Shown: in pieces, positions 40,671 to 41,930 of the stretch
Layout: each line of letters begins with the position of its first letter
Numbering within the stretch: the stretch's first letter is position 1
Assembly (NCBI GenBank): GCA_018398765.1
Contig: JAHBMJ010000426.1
Location: 5,807 to 47,736 of the forward strand
Direction: 5' to 3'
Length of the DNA stretch: 41,930 nucleotides
Source: Chromera velia
Taxonomy: Eukaryota > Sar > Chromeraceae
Position numbers and translations under genes: made by a program
Notes under the pieces: model-generated
Told to the model about the DNA's origin: nothing
The model's database searches: none
What the model saw: the letters and a program-made list of their open reading frames with translations, nothing else

Positions 40671-41804
40671 TGGCAGAATATGGATGTCACCAAATGACAG
40701 TGACCTCGATCACTTGTAACTGACTTTTCCGAATCCCAGTTCACCCATGTTGACATCCTAGTTGATCCGGTCACTCCTGAAGCTCCAAGACAGCACAAAA
40801 AGAAGAGACAACACTGTGGAAAGACGATTCTTAGACTACTGTCCTTAAGCTGTTTTGACGTTGGCCAGTGAGCCAACTCCGACAGGGTGACAATGGGTCA
40901 AGCAACTCTGCAAATTTCTATCTGCCTGACGTTTATAATATGCCCACACCTTAGCTTGTTTTTTCCCTTTCTGGCTGTTATGATGCTTTGATTGTCCAGA
41001 AGCGGTTTTGTTTAGAAAACAGAAATGATGAAGCTCTGTTAGATCGGATGCAGTGTACATGCAGTCTTGTCTTGAAGCCAAGTTGGGCTGTTCTGGCCGC
41101 TGAGGCTGAATTCAGCTATAGTGCACGTTTCTCTTATCGCCTCTCCGGGCGTGCACGTTATGAATAATTGGAGCCAGTTCCGCATTTATCCATGTATGAA
41201 GCCGGTTGGGGATGGTGTACGTGTTACTGGGCCCGGCCGCGCCCGCTCTTTGAGCACCGAGGCCCGGCCTGACGCGCGTCTTGCCACATATTAGCCCAGC
41301 TAGTCCTTCACAAGCTCTAAGCAGGCAAAGGTGTTTAGTCACTTGTGATTAGAATATATTTAATTATCCCATGAAGTGATTGAATGTGATTGAATAAAGT
41401 GATTAATTAGCCAAAGTCCGATTCTTACTAGTCTTTAATACCTTAGGTCATTCTAATGGTGCGTAGTTTTTTTTTTATGTTATAAAAACAAATGTTTTGG
41501 GAGTAGCCTGGAGGCTTGTGCACATCCAGTGCACTGTATGCATGGCCCAGCCCATGCAGCCCGGGCCAGCCATGCACGCGCCGGCGCGGCCCATGCACCG
41601 CTCCTACTAGCGGCCGCGGCTATACATCGGTGCATGCATTCGGAGCCGAATAGCCGATTGTACAGGTTGCATCAAAAATCGGGTCTTCATGCATGAGTTT
41701 CAAACACAAGGTAAGATGCAAACTTGAAGTCACAGCAAGCCATGATACCAGTCTGAGATGACTGAGGCCTGATATGTTCAGACAATTAACTCTATAGTTT
41801 GAAA
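40671..41804. other. Spacer with a palindrome-rich GC island
   Basis: No supported gene. Minus-strand frames at 40845-41081 and 41112-41342 show no domain. 41520-41640 is unusually dense in GCATGC, GGCC and GCGC palindromes (for example CATGCACGCGCCGGCGCGGC). Confidence 0.4.
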
Positions 41805-41930
41805 ATGAGTCAAATGGATGTACGAGACTTCTTCAAAGCAGTTCAGCCACCGCTCGGCAAACCTATAGAATCGTATACATGCAATTCCTGCGGGACGACA
41901 GCCAGAAGCAGTAGAGGGACGTCCAATCTT
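41805..41930 (+). CDS. hAT-like transposase or BED-finger protein, N-terminus (cut by window end)
   Basis: The frame starts at ATG 41805 and stays open for 42 codons to the window end. It reads MSQMDVRDFFKAV..., then YTCNSCGTTARSS-GTSNL. The YxCxxCG followed by a serine/threonine-rich turn and a TSNL segment is how a BED-type zinc finger begins in hAT transposases and domesticated relatives, where HL-x-x-H would come next. Being cut, it cannot be judged intact. It does not match the 28-kb copy closely and would be a different hAT lineage. Confidence 0.55.
   Translation, partial: MSQMDVRDFFKAVQPPLGKPIESYTCNSCGTTARSSRGTSNL

Noticed and set aside
1-41930. CRISPR arrays, tRNA or rRNA genes, bacterial operons
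   Set aside because: None found: the tandem arrays lack unique spacers of CRISPR type, no cloverleaf or conserved rRNA words were seen, and the genes are intron-split and eukaryotic.

Overview
The window looks like nuclear DNA of a single-celled eukaryote. Genes are split by many GT-AG introns. Non-coding DNA is full of microsatellites (CTTT, CT, CA/GT, GACA, GGAA), AT-rich islands and transposon relics, and TGCATGCA-type words are common. A chromerid-like or other alveolate/stramenopile alga would fit, but this is inference; no rRNA, tRNA or organelle gene was seen to confirm it.

Layout. 1-2540 is a very large inverted pair of 42-bp minisatellite arrays. 3281-4258 (+) is a two-exon Bax inhibitor-1 gene with an unusual motif cluster upstream. 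4935-5515 is a pyrimidine-only microsatellite, followed by AT-rich spacer. 6541-6836 (-) is the end of a MYND-like zinc-finger gene. 8176-13139 (-) is a multi-exon gene ending in HEAT-like helices; its middle is a nearly perfect 610-bp tandem repeat that duplicates whole exons. A strong nested hairpin lies at 11600-11746. 15278-21544 (-) is a complete 13-exon ABCB10/TAP-like half transporter (816 codons, every splice phase consistent). It is divergently arranged with 22505-27497 (+), a 13-exon gene for an unrecognised 335-residue protein.

From 28 kb on the window is transposon-rich. There is a textbook internally deleted hAT element with an 8-bp target duplication (28042-28987). Next come two interleaved inverted-repeat elements with related ends (29013-30756) and a decayed minus-strand element pairing a GIY-YIG-like nuclease with a chromodomain (33896-34900, with further relics up to about 35590). 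Then follow a Crinkler/RHS-type P-loop NTPase gene with 33-75-nt introns (36510-38474, -), a small unrecognised three-exon gene flanked by direct repeats (39284-40085, -), and the start of a second hAT-like BED-finger gene cut by the window end (41805-41930, +).

The housekeeping genes (BI-1 in ER/stress survival, ABCB in membrane export) show no functional link; they are neighbours in a repeat-inflated genome. Exon boundaries were derived by hand from conserved protein sequence, splice signals and phase bookkeeping. Those of BI-1, ABCB and the 22.5-27.5 kb gene are well supported; the 8-13 kb gene and the Crinkler-like gene are models.
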